64,000 nt of DNA from Ligustrum vulgare (lineage: Eukaryota; Streptophyta; Magnoliopsida; Lamiales; Oleaceae). A model generated the notes under the pieces. It ran no database searches and was not told the DNA's origin. It worked only from the letters and a program-made list of their open reading frames with translations. The translations under genes were made by a program, and so were the position numbers. Shown here piece by piece: positions 1-12,653 of this stretch (within the stretch, counting starts at the first letter, position 1; every line of letters begins with the position of its first letter). The DNA lies in NCBI GenBank assembly GCA_963555705.1, contig OY743186.1, positions 37,063,241 to 37,127,240 of the forward strand, read 5' to 3'.

Positions 1-610
1 TTTTAAGGCAAAATATGACCATTGTCCCCAGCTTATTGCTTAAGCATCAAGTTAGCCTCACATTTAAAAGATATTCTAAAATTGTACAATACAATTAGTG
101 ATGCTAAATGAGTTTATGATAATTGTTTAGAACTTCGTTAAATTATCAATGACGTTCTTAAAATGTCTTACTTCAAAAATTAAATATTGGTAAGTTAAGA
201 AGCAAAACCTAAATTTAGAAAGTACGTATAATGATTTTGTTGAGATTGCGAATTAAATCTCTGTTGAGGTCGAAATTGACGTGTATCATATCACAAGGTG
301 AAATGAGGTCGAAATTGACGTGTATCATATCACAAGGTGAAATGAGCGGTCAAGCGGGTCATGTTCAGGACAATATCATAACAATTGGATATGCAAACAT
401 TGCATTACAATTTAAGGAAGTTAAGATGGATTTTGGTAGATGGTGAATGACCAATTATCCCTTCATTAAATTAGTCACAATCCATCACTTTTAGAATTTT
501 GTTCAATTATTATAAAATAATTATTCTTTTTAGAATTTTATATTCTTCAAATATTCTCATCATGCATTTTCCCAATATATATGGTTTCCACTCCAACTCA
601 CCCTAGTCAC
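1..610. other. AT-rich intergenic DNA
   Basis: No coding signal is visible in this stretch. The short open frames have no recognisable motif or splice context. Apart from the 39-bp direct repeat listed separately I see no structure here. Confidence 0.5.
266..343. repeat. 39-bp perfect tandem duplication
   Basis: A 39-base unit beginning GAGGTCGAAATTGACGTG occurs twice head to tail with no mismatch (266-304 and 305-343). It is a local duplication in non-coding DNA and suits use as a length-variable marker. No function is implied. Confidence 0.9.
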
Positions 611-1350
611 TAGGGATGAACGTGGTTTGGTTTGATTTGATTCTGGTTCCACAAGAATCAAATCAAACCATAAAATCGATAATTTTTTTATTAATGGAAC
701 CAATTGAATTTTTTAAAGATATGGAACCAAACCGATCAATTCTGGTTTGGTCTGATTTGGTTCTGGGACCATTACTTGAATTTTTAAATAATAAATATAA
801 ATTAAAATCTGTTTATATCATTTTCTTCATTAGAATCCATCTACATCATTACTAAATAGGAAATGAAATTTTTAGTTAACAAAACAAAAATTTAGAAAAA
901 GTAACATGTTATTCTAAGTCAAAGAAAGAAGAAACTCATCCGAAGGAAGCTCGCCGACAAGTTGAAACTTAGAGAATAGAACATAAAGACCGTTTAAACT
1001 TATAGTTATAGGTTACGATGAAGTTCCGAGTCTCATTCTACCGTGGTGCCGTATAAGTTAGGGATGAAATTTACAATTTGAGTTTGTGTTAACTCTTGAG
1101 AATTGACGAATTGAGCTCGTCGATGGTAATTAAGGATTGCAATGATTGCTGTGTTATAGGAGTGCAAGTAAAGAAATGTGAATACTTGTCTATAATTGAA
1201 AAGAAGATAAATGAATTAAAATTAAAATTTAGATTTATGATTTAAAATCTTTATATAATAGGAAATGAGATAAAATGTATGATAAATAACATTTTTCTAC
1301 ATTTTACATTTATAATTTTAGATTTGAATTTTTTGGTGAGATAATATCCA

Positions 1351-1395
<45 letters not shown>

Positions 1396-1575
1396 AATTT
1401 GGTTATTGGTTCCGGTTCTGAAAAAAGAATCGGAACCGAAATCAGAACCAAAAATGAAACTAAATGGTTCTTAATTCTAAGAATCAAATCATAATTTTTT
1501 TTTAATGTAGAATCGAACCAAACCGCTTCATTTGATTTGATTCTAGTTTGATTTGATCTGATACGATTATTTTGT
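611..1575. repeat. Dispersed repeat with inverted GGTTTGGTTTGATT ends (hAT/MITE-like)
   Basis: The left end (about 611-700) is rich in TGGTTTGGTTTGATTTG and GATTCTGGTTCC. The right end (about 1395-1575) carries the inverted forms, for example GAACCAAACCGC. This 'AGGGATG...GGTTTGGTTTG' style resembles the ends of nonautonomous hAT-like elements and the element split by the MULE at 19.76-30.54 kb. The target duplication is not clear, so the borders are approximate. Confidence 0.35.
1353..1393. repeat. (TA)n microsatellite
   Basis: Uninterrupted TA dinucleotide run of about 40 bases inside the dispersed repeat. Confidence 0.95.
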
Positions 1576-1659
1576 AGCTAATTCCAATTTCACCATCTCC
1601 ATTTTCTCCGATATACCACACCATCATCAAATCCTTAAAGGTCAAATTGTTTTCAATTT

Positions 1660-1903
1660 GCCCCCAGGGCATATCTCCAAGTGGCAAAGAGGATGGATGG
1701 TAAGTGCTCAGCGCGGTTGTGTGCTTGGTTCGATTCCCCGCAAGGTGGAATTGACCTTGTGGCAAGCGGAAGTTATTGAGATTTGCTCATACTTACCATA
1801 AACCCTTCCACCCTGACTACTTGGAGTTATAACCTGAATTTACCTTCCCGAATAAAGGGTCTTGGACGTGTCGATTCGGGTCCTCGGATGTGGGCTACAC
1901 CCC
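1660..1903 (+). mobile_element. tRNA-derived SINE with 17-bp target duplication
   Basis: The 17-mer CAAATTGTTTTCAATTT lies on both sides (1643-1659 and 1904-1920), as expected for target-primed insertion. Inside are a canonical pol III A box, TGGCAAAGAGG (1682-1692), and a B box, GGTTCGATTCC (1727-1737), about 35 bases apart as in tRNA genes and tRNA-derived SINEs. The 244-bp length fits a plant SINE. It does not fold as a full tRNA, so a genuine tRNA gene is unlikely. The element sits just upstream of the probable 5' leader of the nucleotidyltransferase gene. Family name unknown. Confidence 0.75.
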
Positions 1904-1920
1904 CAAATTGTTTTCAATTT

Positions 1921-2613
1921 TGTTGTCCACGCACGCACGCACGCAGCGTCTCTATATCTCTCTTCTCCTGTTCCTCAATTTCCATTTCTAAACCGGAAAG
2001 AAAAACAAATAAATTGGAAAAAAGCACCCCTTTTTCTTTTTCTCTGTACAACTTTCACGATCCTTGCAGTTTTTATGCAAAAAATTGAATTGCGTATTGA
2101 AGAGAAAAGGCCAGAAAATACAGAGGGCTCTTCTACTTTAATTTATTTTTTGTCTTTTTGTTGGAGTTTATTTGATTTCATCGACATTGCACTAATTTCG
2201 GAATCTCTTCACTTAGGGCTTTGTTATTCATGAACTTTTGAAATTTTTGATTAAGTAATTTTCTGTCGGATTGCCATTTTTTTCCCTTCCGTGCGGGATA
2301 AAAGATTTTTTTTCTTGCTTGATTTTTATTGATATCAATTCTAATAATTAGAGTAAAAGTACTATTAATAGTATCTCAGTTTTATCGGTACATCTCTGTA
2401 ATATATTTGACGCCTCCTCTGTTCTTTCCTGAATCCTATATACACATCATACCGCCCAATATTTCTACTTGTTTGGAAAGTAAATTACTTCTGATATCTG
2501 TATACAAAATTTCTCGTGCTGTGTGAAGAAAGTTTGGATTTTTAGATTCGGATTGCAAACAATATTTTGTTATCCACCCTAAATTGTTGGGGGTGTCAGA
2601 AGAGGTTCAGTGA
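1921..2613 (+). promoter_or_regulatory. Probable 5' leader/promoter of the nucleotidyltransferase gene
   Basis: After the SINE duplication the sequence becomes pyrimidine-rich (ACGCACGCACGC, then CTCTCTTCTCCTG), typical of a plant transcription start and 5' leader. It runs about 700 bases to the ATG at 2614 with no convincing other gene. A 5' UTR intron is possible but cannot be settled from sequence alone. The short ORFs here (1783-2088, 1862-2233) look incidental or could be upstream ORFs. Confidence 0.4.
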
Positions 2614-5600
2614 ATGGGAGAACAAGAGGGATGGGAGGCCCCAAGCGGGCCATTGCCTAATGGGTTGTTGTCAGGAGCAGGCTCGGTGATGCGTGTGCTT
2701 GAAACAGACAGATGGTTGAAAGCGGAGGACAGGACGTCAGAGCTCATTGCCTGCATTCAACCCAATCCACCATCCGAGGAGCGCAGGAATGCTGTTGCAG
2801 ATTACGTGCAGCGGCTGATCAGGAAATGCTTTCCCTGTCAGGTTGTTACAAACACGTCGACTGTCTTTTACTTATTCTGCAAAGAAATTGTCGTTTGACA
2901 GCTCCATAAGTGGCAGTAATGGTATATAGGCATTTGCAGAAATGTAACCATAATGCCTAATTTTGCTTTAGTTGGATTATTGTTTGAATTCAACGTATGA
3001 GAAAAAAGTGCACTATGATAAGAATTGTTTTATATCGACATCGATAATATTATAAGCCTATGATTATATTTTTGTTTTGGAAGTTATCTCTTGAAGGTTG
3101 ATTTTGGTGTTAGGTCATTGTAGTTTTGACTAGTGATTTGATGCTTGAAATGAAGTCATGGTTTGAATAAGTATTTTGAGGATTTACGCCTCTATTCTTG
3201 CCTCATGTGAGGCTATCATAGAACACTTTAAAACCCATACCTTAAATGCCATTTGTCAGACTTATGCCTTGATTTACGAAGGCTTACAAGACAGTAGTGA
3301 GGCTAATGCCTGAACTTCAAGCCTGTGTTCACCTGCTTGCCTTGTATTGTTTATGATGAGGATGATGATTATGATGTTAATGATTCCCATATTAGTAGCG
3401 TCATCTAAGAAAGTTGAGATATCTCCAATTATAGTAGTTGATCATAATTTTGTTACATGATTACTTATTTGTGAACTTATTGTTCTCTATTTTCTTTATC
3501 TATTTCATTTTTGTTTTTTAATTTGTTTAATTAGTTTTACTGTGGATTGCTTTAAAAGGTAATGGTATATTAAGGGCATACTTTTGTATTTTATATTTTT
3601 TGTATTCTTTTATTGTTCCATCTTGAGGCTTACCCCTCGCATCGCCTCATGGAGATAAACCACATCAATACCCAATTAAGCCTTTGTAAACATTGAATGC
3701 GGTTTTTTTATTCATACAGTTCCAATTTTTTATGGCCCAACAGAAGTTCTAGTACAATTGCTGAGTAAATCTGGTAGACTGAGAATATTTGTTTCAGTGG
3801 TTTGGTAGTAGGAGTTAGTGCAAGAAAGTGATGATACAAATCTAGAGGTGACATCTTTAGAAGGAACAAAATAATAAGAGAATAAAATCCAACTTTCTAT
3901 TACAATTTCCTTACAAGCGACCTTTCTCTAGTGAAGTTTTACACATCCAAAATTTCCCAGTGTTTGAAGATGAAGAATTTCTCCTTATTTACTTTTGAAA
4001 TTTATGCTAAACACTTTTTCATGTATATGAGTGACTTTGGAAGGGAGTGAATGTATGAAAGTGGTTTATGGTGTTATATTTAAGATTTTTTGTACGTATG
4101 TCAAGACACGAGAAGAAGAGAAAGAATAAGAAGAAAACATTTGAGCTGGTCAAGCTGAAGGCTGAGTTGTTCCACAACTCTGATGGAAGGTTATCTTTTG
4201 ATAAGGGTAACACTGACAATTTGATAGTTTGAAGTCGGATCACAGATGAAGAATAATTTGACGAAAAAACTAAGAAGGCCATCTTCCTTCCTGGCCTTCA
4301 AAGGAAGGTCTTTTGAAGAACTTCCCACTTTTGAAAGTCAACATTTGTAGAAGATATCCATGAAGATATGGAGAAATTTATGTTAGTAGAAGCTGTAGTT
4401 GGATCATTTACTTCGATGAATGGCTAATATTTTGAAACTCACTTTATGAGCCAGTAGAATAGCTGTTGTTGAGATGGGGAAAGTATGCTACCAGCATTGT
4501 CAAACATAGAGAAGTTGGTAGTATTACGTACTGCGAAACTCCGTTATCATTGATTTGTGTCTCCTGGTACAATTAGTTGGAATTGTTCTTTACTTTAAAT
4601 GTATACTTCACATGTCCAATGATTCCTCTTTTACTTCCTTGTTGCTCATATTATTTTACCCTTTATATTTTTTCACAGGTTTGTACTTTTGGATCTGTAC
4701 CCTTGAAGACTTATTTACCTGATGGAGACATTGATTTGACTGCTTTCAGTCATGATCCAAATTTGAAAGATACATGGGCCAGTCAAGTTCGTGATATGCT
4801 AGAGAAAGAGGAGAAGAATGAGAATGCTGAATTTCATGTGAAGGAAGTCCAGTATATTCAAGCAGAAGTATGGCTTCCATATCCTAAATTTTTGTACTTC
4901 TGATATGATGATTTTGATCATGTTGAGAATCCATCTTCAAGGTCTTGAGCATACATATATGTTCTTTGCATCACATTTATCGTTAACTGTGTGAATTAGT
5001 TGTTTTGCTGCATTTTACATGATGGTTTCTATCACCATATGTAGTCACGTGAGCAGAAGAAAACCGATTGGATACCAGCAATTTTCCTATATCAAATCCT
5101 GCTGTTTTCTAGGATGAGTAGAGTTGTGTTCACAGGAGCACTGCAATAAGGTTATGCACCAATCATTAGTGGGTAATTATACTGAATTGTTGCATGCGAC
5201 CTCTCATGCAGAAACACCTCATCCTGCATATGTTTGTGCTTTGCTGGAGAATTATTCTGAATTAATTTACGCCGTACATGGTGAAACCAATACATGATAT
5301 TCATTTTCAAGTTTTTAACTATGAATGTGAAATTTTGTCCTTTGTGTAGATGTTTTTGAGTGACTATTCCTACTCTTGCTTGCCATCTCTCTTATACTAA
5401 TGTAATGTAATGCCAGTAGGGCTGACGAATGGGAGAATTCTGCTGTTAAAGATTGCATGTTTAGGATCCTACCAGATCCATGACAAAAAATGTGTTTCCT
5501 ATGACATCAGACATCCTTTTTCTTTTCTACACCGCTTTAGAAAAGTACCTGGGGTTTAAAGTTGTGATTTTTCACTGTAATGGGTTGGGTCCCTTTTATA

Positions 5601-8600
5601 TTTCCTAAGTTGCTGTATTCTTACCCCCCACGAGTTGCCAATCTTCTGTTAACGAGTTTCTTAGATTTCTTGTCCATGCATTCACTGAAAGAAATTCAGT
5701 TTTGATTTCTTTTCTTCAACTACTACATGATTTTTATTGGGCTTCTTACTTTTTCACTATTGCAGGTGAAGATAATTAAATGTCTAGTGGAAAATATTGT
5801 GGTAGACATATCCTTTAATCAGGTTGGTGGTTTATGTACGCTGTGCTTCCTTGGTGAGGTTAGTATTTATTCTGAAATTTGTAACGTTTGATCTGAGCTC
5901 TCATCATATTCATGAATTTTATAGAACAAATGAGATAAATTCACGACATATTCTTATGTAGGTTGATAATCTGATTAATCAAAATCATCTGTTCAAGCGT
6001 AGCATTATATTGATTAAGGCATGGTGTTATTATGAAAGCCGTATATTGGGGGCTCATCATGGACTTATTTCTACTTATGCACTGGAGACCTTAGTTCTTT
6101 ACATCTTTCACGTTTACAACAATTCCTTTCATGGACCACTTGAGGTAGTTTTAGTTACTATGTATGTCAAAAAAATTTGAATGTTAGATTGTTCCTCTGA
6201 AGTATTTTATTTACCCTCGCAGGTCCTTTACCGTTTTCTGGAGTTCTTCAGCAACTTTGACTGGGACAATTTTTGTGTTAGTTTATGGGGACCTGTTCCC
6301 ATTAGTTCCCTACCTGATGTAACTGGTAATAGATTTTCTGGAAATTTTTATTTCATCTGTTGCAGCTGTTATATTGGGCACGTTGGCTGATTTGTGAGGT
6401 TTAATTTGAAATATTTTACAGCGGAACCTCCTCGGAAGGACTGTGGAGAATTGCTACTTAGCAAATTGTTTCTTGATGCTTGTAGCTCTGTGTATGCTGT
6501 TTTCCCTGGTGGCCATGAAAATAATGGACAGCCATTTGTTTCCAAGCATTTTAATGTTATTGATCCTTTACGCGTGAACAACAACCTTGGACGTAGTGTT
6601 AGTAAAGGTAAATGAAGCCTAAACTTGCTAATTGTTCTCTCTTTTTTAAAGCTTTGAAAATTATAAAGATAATATTTTAACATACTGTATCTTTGAGCTC
6701 TTCAAGACTTGTTTATATTTGTTGTGACGACTACCTAACCTCTACCACTGAAAGAGAACTGTGTTATGTGGGCAATAAATAGGTTTCCACTGGTCAGCTT
6801 TGCCTTTGTATGTATTCTTTGAATTTTCAATCAATGGCTGCTGCCTACCAGCTTTCACAGTTTCCCCTTGTCTTTATTTAAATAATGTTCCAAGGATTTT
6901 ACAGGTGGGTGCCTTAGTCTAGTACTCATATAGTCTGTATGCATGCTAACCATCAAGTTTCGCACAGCAAGTCTGAAAAAGAGAGGGAGAAGAAACAGAC
7001 TAATAACATATAGGATGAGAAAGGAGATCAAACCCTCGTTTTTTGGGGTGGGGGGTTAAAAAATCTCACTTGAACTATATAGCATGCCTGCCTACCTATC
7101 AGCCAGGGCAAAAAGTGTTGCTTGTGTTTGGTTCTGAGGGAAAAGTCAGGAAGAGAAGGGGAAAGTAGAAACAGGACACTAGGTAAGAAAGACAGAGGAG
7201 GTCAGTTTCTTTTCTATTGGAAGAAAATAAAGATGGATAAATTTTGCGGTCCCAAGAGGAATTTGTGAGGGAATCATTTACTCATAGTTTGACAAGTTTA
7301 TATGCGGGGTTAAATCAAATTTTCAAAGTCAGAGGTTTTAGCCAGATTTGTTGGCTGATAGTTGATACCAATGGCAATCTGTGCTAGTCTTACTCTAGAA
7401 TCGGTAGAATTGTGATTGTTATGACTTTTAGAGCCTATTTGGTCCCATGTACTTTTTTTCAAAATTTTTGAGGAATTTTGGAGTTTTAGGAGAATGTGGT
7501 TGAGAAGTGATTGAAAAGTGTGAAAAGCGGTAGGTCCCATAGAAATATGTGGTTATTAAAACTTAATAATGAATGAAAGGAAATTTTGAAAATTTTGCAT
7601 AGGACCAAACATGCTCCTATCCTTTCCAAAGGGAAAGTAAGCTTGAACCATGGTGGGAAGCAAGATTTGAATAATGTGAAGTTCAAACTTCTTTGAGAAA
7701 TTATGTAATCTTTTCTCAATTCAAGTTCAGTGGAGGATTAAGAAATTTTAGATCACATTTGAACTGAATGGCGTGATGAAGAAGTTATTGTGTTTCATCT
7801 TGGTAATAGAGTATGAAAGAGAACAGGGTACCAGGGAAGGGTGAGGGGGAAATGGGTGTGAAGGAAAATATGACTGTAACTTGAGGTGCTCACCAATGTG
7901 CATAAAGGATCTGTTTCCACCGTGTAGAAAGGGGTATGCACGAGGTCTTTCGACAGCTGGAGGAACCGTATGATATAGAACAATTCTATTCCCCAATGGG
8001 GGGGTGTTTGTGGGGGCGAAGAAAAATAATAAAGAAACAACTACTGCTTTCCCTGTACACAATTTGAGCTGATTTGGACAATTCACTGTGTAAATCATCA
8101 TGACAAGTCTCAAAGTTGCAGTCTAATACTGTTGATTTTGTATTTTCAATTTTTCAGTATTAGTGTCAATTTGTCAAACTTGATTCTATGCCCCTTTTTG
8201 AGACACATTATTTCAAATGATGTAGTTTGTAGTAGTAAATTTTTGGAGAATATGTTGTTAAAAAGTAGAAAATCTTCTTTGGTTTATATATAGATTATTT
8301 TATTGGTAGAATGTGTGGTTAAAAATGAGTTTTGAAAAAAAAAAAAAAAGAGGTTTTGAATAATGGGTACCAAACAGAAGCTATATGAATTCTTCTATCA
8401 AAAAAAAAAAAAAAGTATATATATATATATAACAGCCTGCGTTATTCCTTTTGCAAAACCTAGGTAATGTATTTACGGTTCTTGTATTTTAACTCCTGTC
8501 TAAATACACTGGTTGTTTGATGCTATATTTCTTGTGGGTAGAATTCATTCCGTTACTTATAGTTTACTTGCAGCTGAGATTTATTTTGTTCTCAGGTAAT

Positions 8601-11600
8601 TTCTTTAGAATACGGAGCGCATTTGCTTTTGGAGCTAAAAGACTGTCTAGATTACTTGATTGCACCAAAGAAAATGTAATTTATGAAGTTAATCAGTTCT
8701 TCATGAATACATGGGAAAGGCATGGCAGCGGAAATCGGCCTGATGCACTAGGCATTGATTTTAGGCGCTTGAGATTATCGACTCCAGAGAGCATTGATGA
8801 ATTTGATAACTCAAAGAATGATGTGATTGGCAAAAAAGTAAATGGCAGGTCCTCTGGTAATTATTCACCTGTTAGCGTGTCTAGAAAAAGTGAGTTGCCT
8901 GCAGCTTCTCAAACACAAATCTTAAAAAATCACATCATGTTTAGTAGCTTGAGGGTTTCTCGACAAAGTAAAAGAGATACTAGTTCCAATCAGGTTGTGA
9001 ATAACGAGAAAGATCAGAGAGATCTGAAACCTGATCCTTCGGCAAATGACTTCCAGAGAAAGTTTAATTTTGCCAGAACACGCTCAAGCCCAGAACTTAC
9101 CGACACATATAGTGACGTTTCATCTCAAGTACAGCGTAATAGATTGACCGAAAGTGCAAAAGTACATGCTGCTTCTGTAAGGCCAGATAGTAGTAACAGG
9201 AGGAAGAACCATGGATCTGAAGGTTTAGCATGCAAAAACGGTCAATCTTCAGTTTATGATACTCAATCCTCAAGGCACATCCCATCCCGTCAAAGTCGAG
9301 ACACTGCTGCTGACTCTAATAGCAGTTCATATAGCTATGAAAGAGACTCTGGGTTGGATGCATCAAATGAAGATCTTTTTTCAACCTCTGGAACCCGGGG
9401 GATGCGCCAGGAAGAACAATATTTAGTCAATATGATGGCATCTGCTTCGCTTCATGGCTTTAATGGTCAGCTTCACTTTCCATCCAATATATCATCTGCT
9501 CAAATGCCTTTCCCGATCTCACCATCCTTGTTGGCTTCAATGGGATATGGTCAACAGAATCTACCAGGAATGCTTCCTACAAATATTCCAGTATTTGATC
9601 CTTCTTTTCCAAATATGCAATTTCCTCATGGTCTGGTTTCACCACCATTCACTCATTATTTTCCGAGCATAGAGCGTGGGTTACGTTCTGAAGATGCATT
9701 GGAGCAAAGTAATGAAAACTTTGATGCTGTGGGAGTTAACCCCATGGAAGCAGATAATGAATTCTTGCAGGAGCAGGATAGTGGCTCCATTAGTGGCTAC
9801 GACCCTGATAATGGAAGTTTTGAAATGATTCAGTCCGATGATAAACCACAGGCAGCATCGTCCAGTTTGAAATATATCCCTCCATTTCGAATAAGTGGTA
9901 AACATGCCAAAGAAAAGCATGGATCAATGAGGGAGGATAATGGTAATTTTCCATCTCATGATATCAGAGGTAGCAAGGCTTATGGGGAAGAAAGACCTGC
10001 AGCTTCAAGGTTCCTTTCTGGTACTCACAGTAATTCTTTGAGAAGTAGAGTTTCTTCAGAGGGTTCCTGGGATGGACCTTCAGTGAAGAACCCAAAGTCG
10101 AAAATCGAAAGACGGGGAAAGAAAATAGTTGCTGCTGATTTGGCTATTGGCCTTGGAAAAGGCAAAATTATGTCCGAAGATATTACAAATCAGGCTGAAG
10201 ATGATGATCAGGAATGGATTGCAATATCGAATGTGGGGACTCTAATGGCAGAACAAAGTCCGGTTTCTCAATCTGTTGCATCTTTGCATGTTCCAAGGCA
10301 TCCTGTGCCTGGCCTTGAAGTGGCTCAGATGAGTGGATCAGACTCGATGATCCCTGTTGCCCCAATGCTGATAGCCCCTGGTTCTAGACAGAGGATGGTG
10401 GATAACAATAGGCTTGCATTTTATCCTACTGGGCCTCCAATCCCATTTGTAATGCTTCCCGTATACAATATTCCTCCTGAGACAGGAATATCTGATCAAT
10501 CAACTGACCATTTTGGAGGCAATGAAAGCTTGGATAACAGTGACTCTGGTCAAAATTATAGTCCTTCCGAGGGCTTTGATCAGTCTGAGGATTTAAATTC
10601 TTCTAGTTCCTTAAGGGGGACAACTACTACAGAGACATCTAATGAGCGGAAATCCGATATTCTCAACAGCGACTTTGCCAGCCATTGGCAAAATTTGCTA
10701 TTTGGAAGGTTCTGCCAAAATCCACCCTCTCATGGACCTTTATATCCTTCACCTGTAATGGTCCCACCAGTTTATCTGCAGGGTCATTTCCCATATGATA
10801 GTCCTGGAAGACCACTTTCAGCTAACACGGACAATTTCACTCAGCTTGCGAATTATGGACAACATCTAATTCCTGTTGCTCCACTTCAGTCTGTTTCCAG
10901 TAGATCTCCATATGTTTATCCAAGATACATCGATGATATGCCAAGATATCGTAGTGGGACTGGGACTTACCTGCCGAATCCTGTAAGATAATTTATCGTA
11001 CTAGTTCAATTACATGTCGGCTATAAAATATTATAGATCCTTTTTTTTAGGGGGAGGGGGGATCTTACATTGACTTTACAATATTTTTATCTTGGAGTAT
11101 GTTTTGTAGTGCTTATAACTAGTGGATCATATGAAATATTTGGATAATAAGTGGATAGTAGTTATGGGTCTTACAAAATGTGTGTATCCTCTTTAAACAC
11201 AACCTTCATATGGCATGCATATAAAGCATCCTCTGAAGCTCGATACTTAAGTGAGAGGCGATGATTTCATATCTTTTCTATAAGGACTTAATGAGCATAT
11301 ATGGCCGATGATTAGGAAATGAATGGTCACAAAATAGTTTGTAATCAACTGTAGTTCAAAAGGACATTAGGAGTCATTGTACTTCTCGAGTGAAACTTAA
11401 TGTGTATGCATCGGACCCAAAAGATAATTAAATTCAAGTGCTTGGTCTTATTGTTGATCTCTAAAGATGAGATTTTAAGGGGAAGTGCAGCTTGTGTACT
11501 TGAGATTTGTTCTCTTGTTGTGTTTACCGAAACATTTGTCTATTAATTGTGCATCTTTTTTTTTTCCATATTTGGATGTATAGACATTTTCATCAATGCA

Positions 11601-12653
11601 ATTGCGATTTTATAATTAACACCTTTAATAACTGGTAACATTTTCAATTTACGTTATTGATTGAGGGGGTTGGCTATTAATGCAGAACAATTTTTCAATT
11701 TAAATCTGGAGGGAGAAAAGAAAAGGAATGTGTGTTTGTTTTTGATATGAAACATGTCCTAATTTTGTATGTTATCAGGAATAGTGAGTTGTAAATTACT
11801 TGAGCCTTGTAGCTTTATAGAGCGATTTCATCATTTTTACTGTGATGCCAGGGTTTTAGATTAACTTTTGCTGAGTGGGGATGGAACCGGCTCCTGTATT
11901 TAAGAAAATATATTCTTTCAACTTTGTGTTTCAGTTGGCTTTGGCTGTACTTCGCTTTTTTGTCTTCTGGTTCCTTTCTGGTTCTCTATTCTTCTTTAAT
12001 AACTGGTTTACATTTTGCTTTAGAGGCACTGCCACTTCAGTAGTTACTTTTGATTGTTTTAAATTTCATTGCTTTAGAAGGTTCCGGTAAGAGAGCGCCA
12101 CTCTTCTGGCACTAGAAGGGGGAATTACAACTCTGATAGGAACGATAACTACAGTGACAGAGAAGCTAGCTGGAACGCTAATATAAAACCACGAGCTGCA
12201 GCACGAAGCCACAATCGCAGCCAAACTGATAAATCAAACTCGAGAATGGGCGGGGTGGCTTCCCGTGAGAATCGAGCTGACCGATTATGGTCTGCCCCTT
12301 CTTACCAATCCCAGAATGGTCCCTTGCACTTGAATTCTAACCAAGATGGTCCTAATATGGCACGTGACATTCATTCTTTTCCAGTGATGAACCCCAGTGG
12401 AGTGTCTTCTATTGGCCCTTCTGTCCCACCGGTCATGATGGTTTATCCTTTTGACCACAACGTTACTTATGGTTCTTATGGTGAACAGCCCGAGTTTGGG
12501 TCTCTGGGTGGAGGTGGTTTTTCAGGTACAAGTGATCAATCGAATCCAAGAGAGGAAAGTCAAGGAAGGACATTTGAGGAACATAGATTTCATGAGGGCT
12601 CCGTGCAACGTTCTTCACCAGATCAACCATCCTCTCCTCATCATCAGAGGTAA
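2614..12653 (+). CDS. Nucleotidyltransferase / PAP-OAS1-like protein, at least 8 coding exons
   Basis: Exons, all with GT/AG borders and matching phase: 2614-2841, 4679-4867, 5766-5858, 5962-6144, 6223-6325, 6422-6607, 8596-10982, 12078-12649. This gives about 1,314 residues. Residues 77-97 carry the pol-beta nucleotidyltransferase signature: FGS, then LPDGDIDLT, with Gly81-Ser82 and Asp93/Asp95 as likely catalytic elements. Exons 3-6 and the start of exon 7 form the helical PAP/OAS1 substrate-binding part, ending near residue 380. The rest (exons 7-8) is a long Ser/Pro/Asn-rich, probably disordered tail. This layout matches the plant-only group including Arabidopsis At3g61690 and At3g51620 (recalled, not searched). 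A template-independent RNA nucleotidyltransferase role is inferred from the family. The 3' end is uncertain. If intron 8 is retained, translation stops at 12653. If it is spliced, a few residues follow from an exon near 13338-13393. Confidence 0.85.
2842..4678 (+). other. Intron 1 of the nucleotidyltransferase gene
   Basis: Donor GTTGTT and acceptor TTTCACAG in phase 0. No coding exon is hidden inside as far as I can see. 3180-3660 contains several degenerate GAGGCTTA/GCCTCA words that may be an old repeat. 4019-4282 has an antisense open frame with no recognisable motif. Confidence 0.75.
7431..7616. mobile_element. hAT-like MITE (186 bp) in intron 6
   Basis: Ends are imperfect inverted repeats: left GAGCCTATTTGGTCCCATG, right GCATAGGACCAAACATGCTC. 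The inner part (GTGGTTGAGAAGTGATTGAA and following) recurs inverted at about 12815-12950. A small AT-rich element without coding capacity and with these ends fits a nonautonomous hAT-type MITE. The 8-bp target duplication is not evident, so the class is inferred. Confidence 0.6.
8215..8385. mobile_element. Decayed MITE related to those at 35900, 53576 and 63400
   Basis: Shares 'AGTAAATTTTTGGAGAAT...GTTGTTAAAAAGTA' with 63410-63460 and 'GTGTGGTTAAAA' with 35910-35960. It ends GGGTACCAAACAGAAGCT, like the 3' terminus of the 53576 element. An internal A15 run is present. Borders are approximate. Confidence 0.4.
10983..12077 (+). other. Intron 7 of the nucleotidyltransferase gene
   Basis: Donor GTAAGATA after the codons YLPNP; acceptor TGCTTTAG before KVPVRER. 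Phase 0 on both sides. If the intron is unspliced, the frame ends after two more codons at 10991. No other gene is visible inside; the ORF at 11875-12090 has no motif. Confidence 0.75.

Larger units (their letters stand above)
6608..8595 (+). other. Intron 6 of the nucleotidyltransferase gene, with MITE insertions
   Basis: Phase-1 intron (donor GTAAATG, acceptor TTCTCAG) that joins SVSKG to NFFRIRS across the border. It is about 2 kb because it contains the hAT-like MITE at 7431-7616 and a related decayed copy near 8215-8385. Antisense ORFs at 7310-8113 lack motifs and are probably chance. Confidence 0.75.

Noticed and set aside
1660..1740. tRNA gene
   Set aside because: A and B boxes are present, but no cloverleaf forms and the unit has a SINE length with a 17-bp target duplication.
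3180..3660. Old repeat with GAGGC/GCCTC words in intron 1
   Set aside because: The words are scattered without clear ends or target duplication, so no element could be defined.
7310..8113. Antisense genes in intron 6 of the nucleotidyltransferase
   Set aside because: No conserved motif, and the ORFs partly overlap a MITE.
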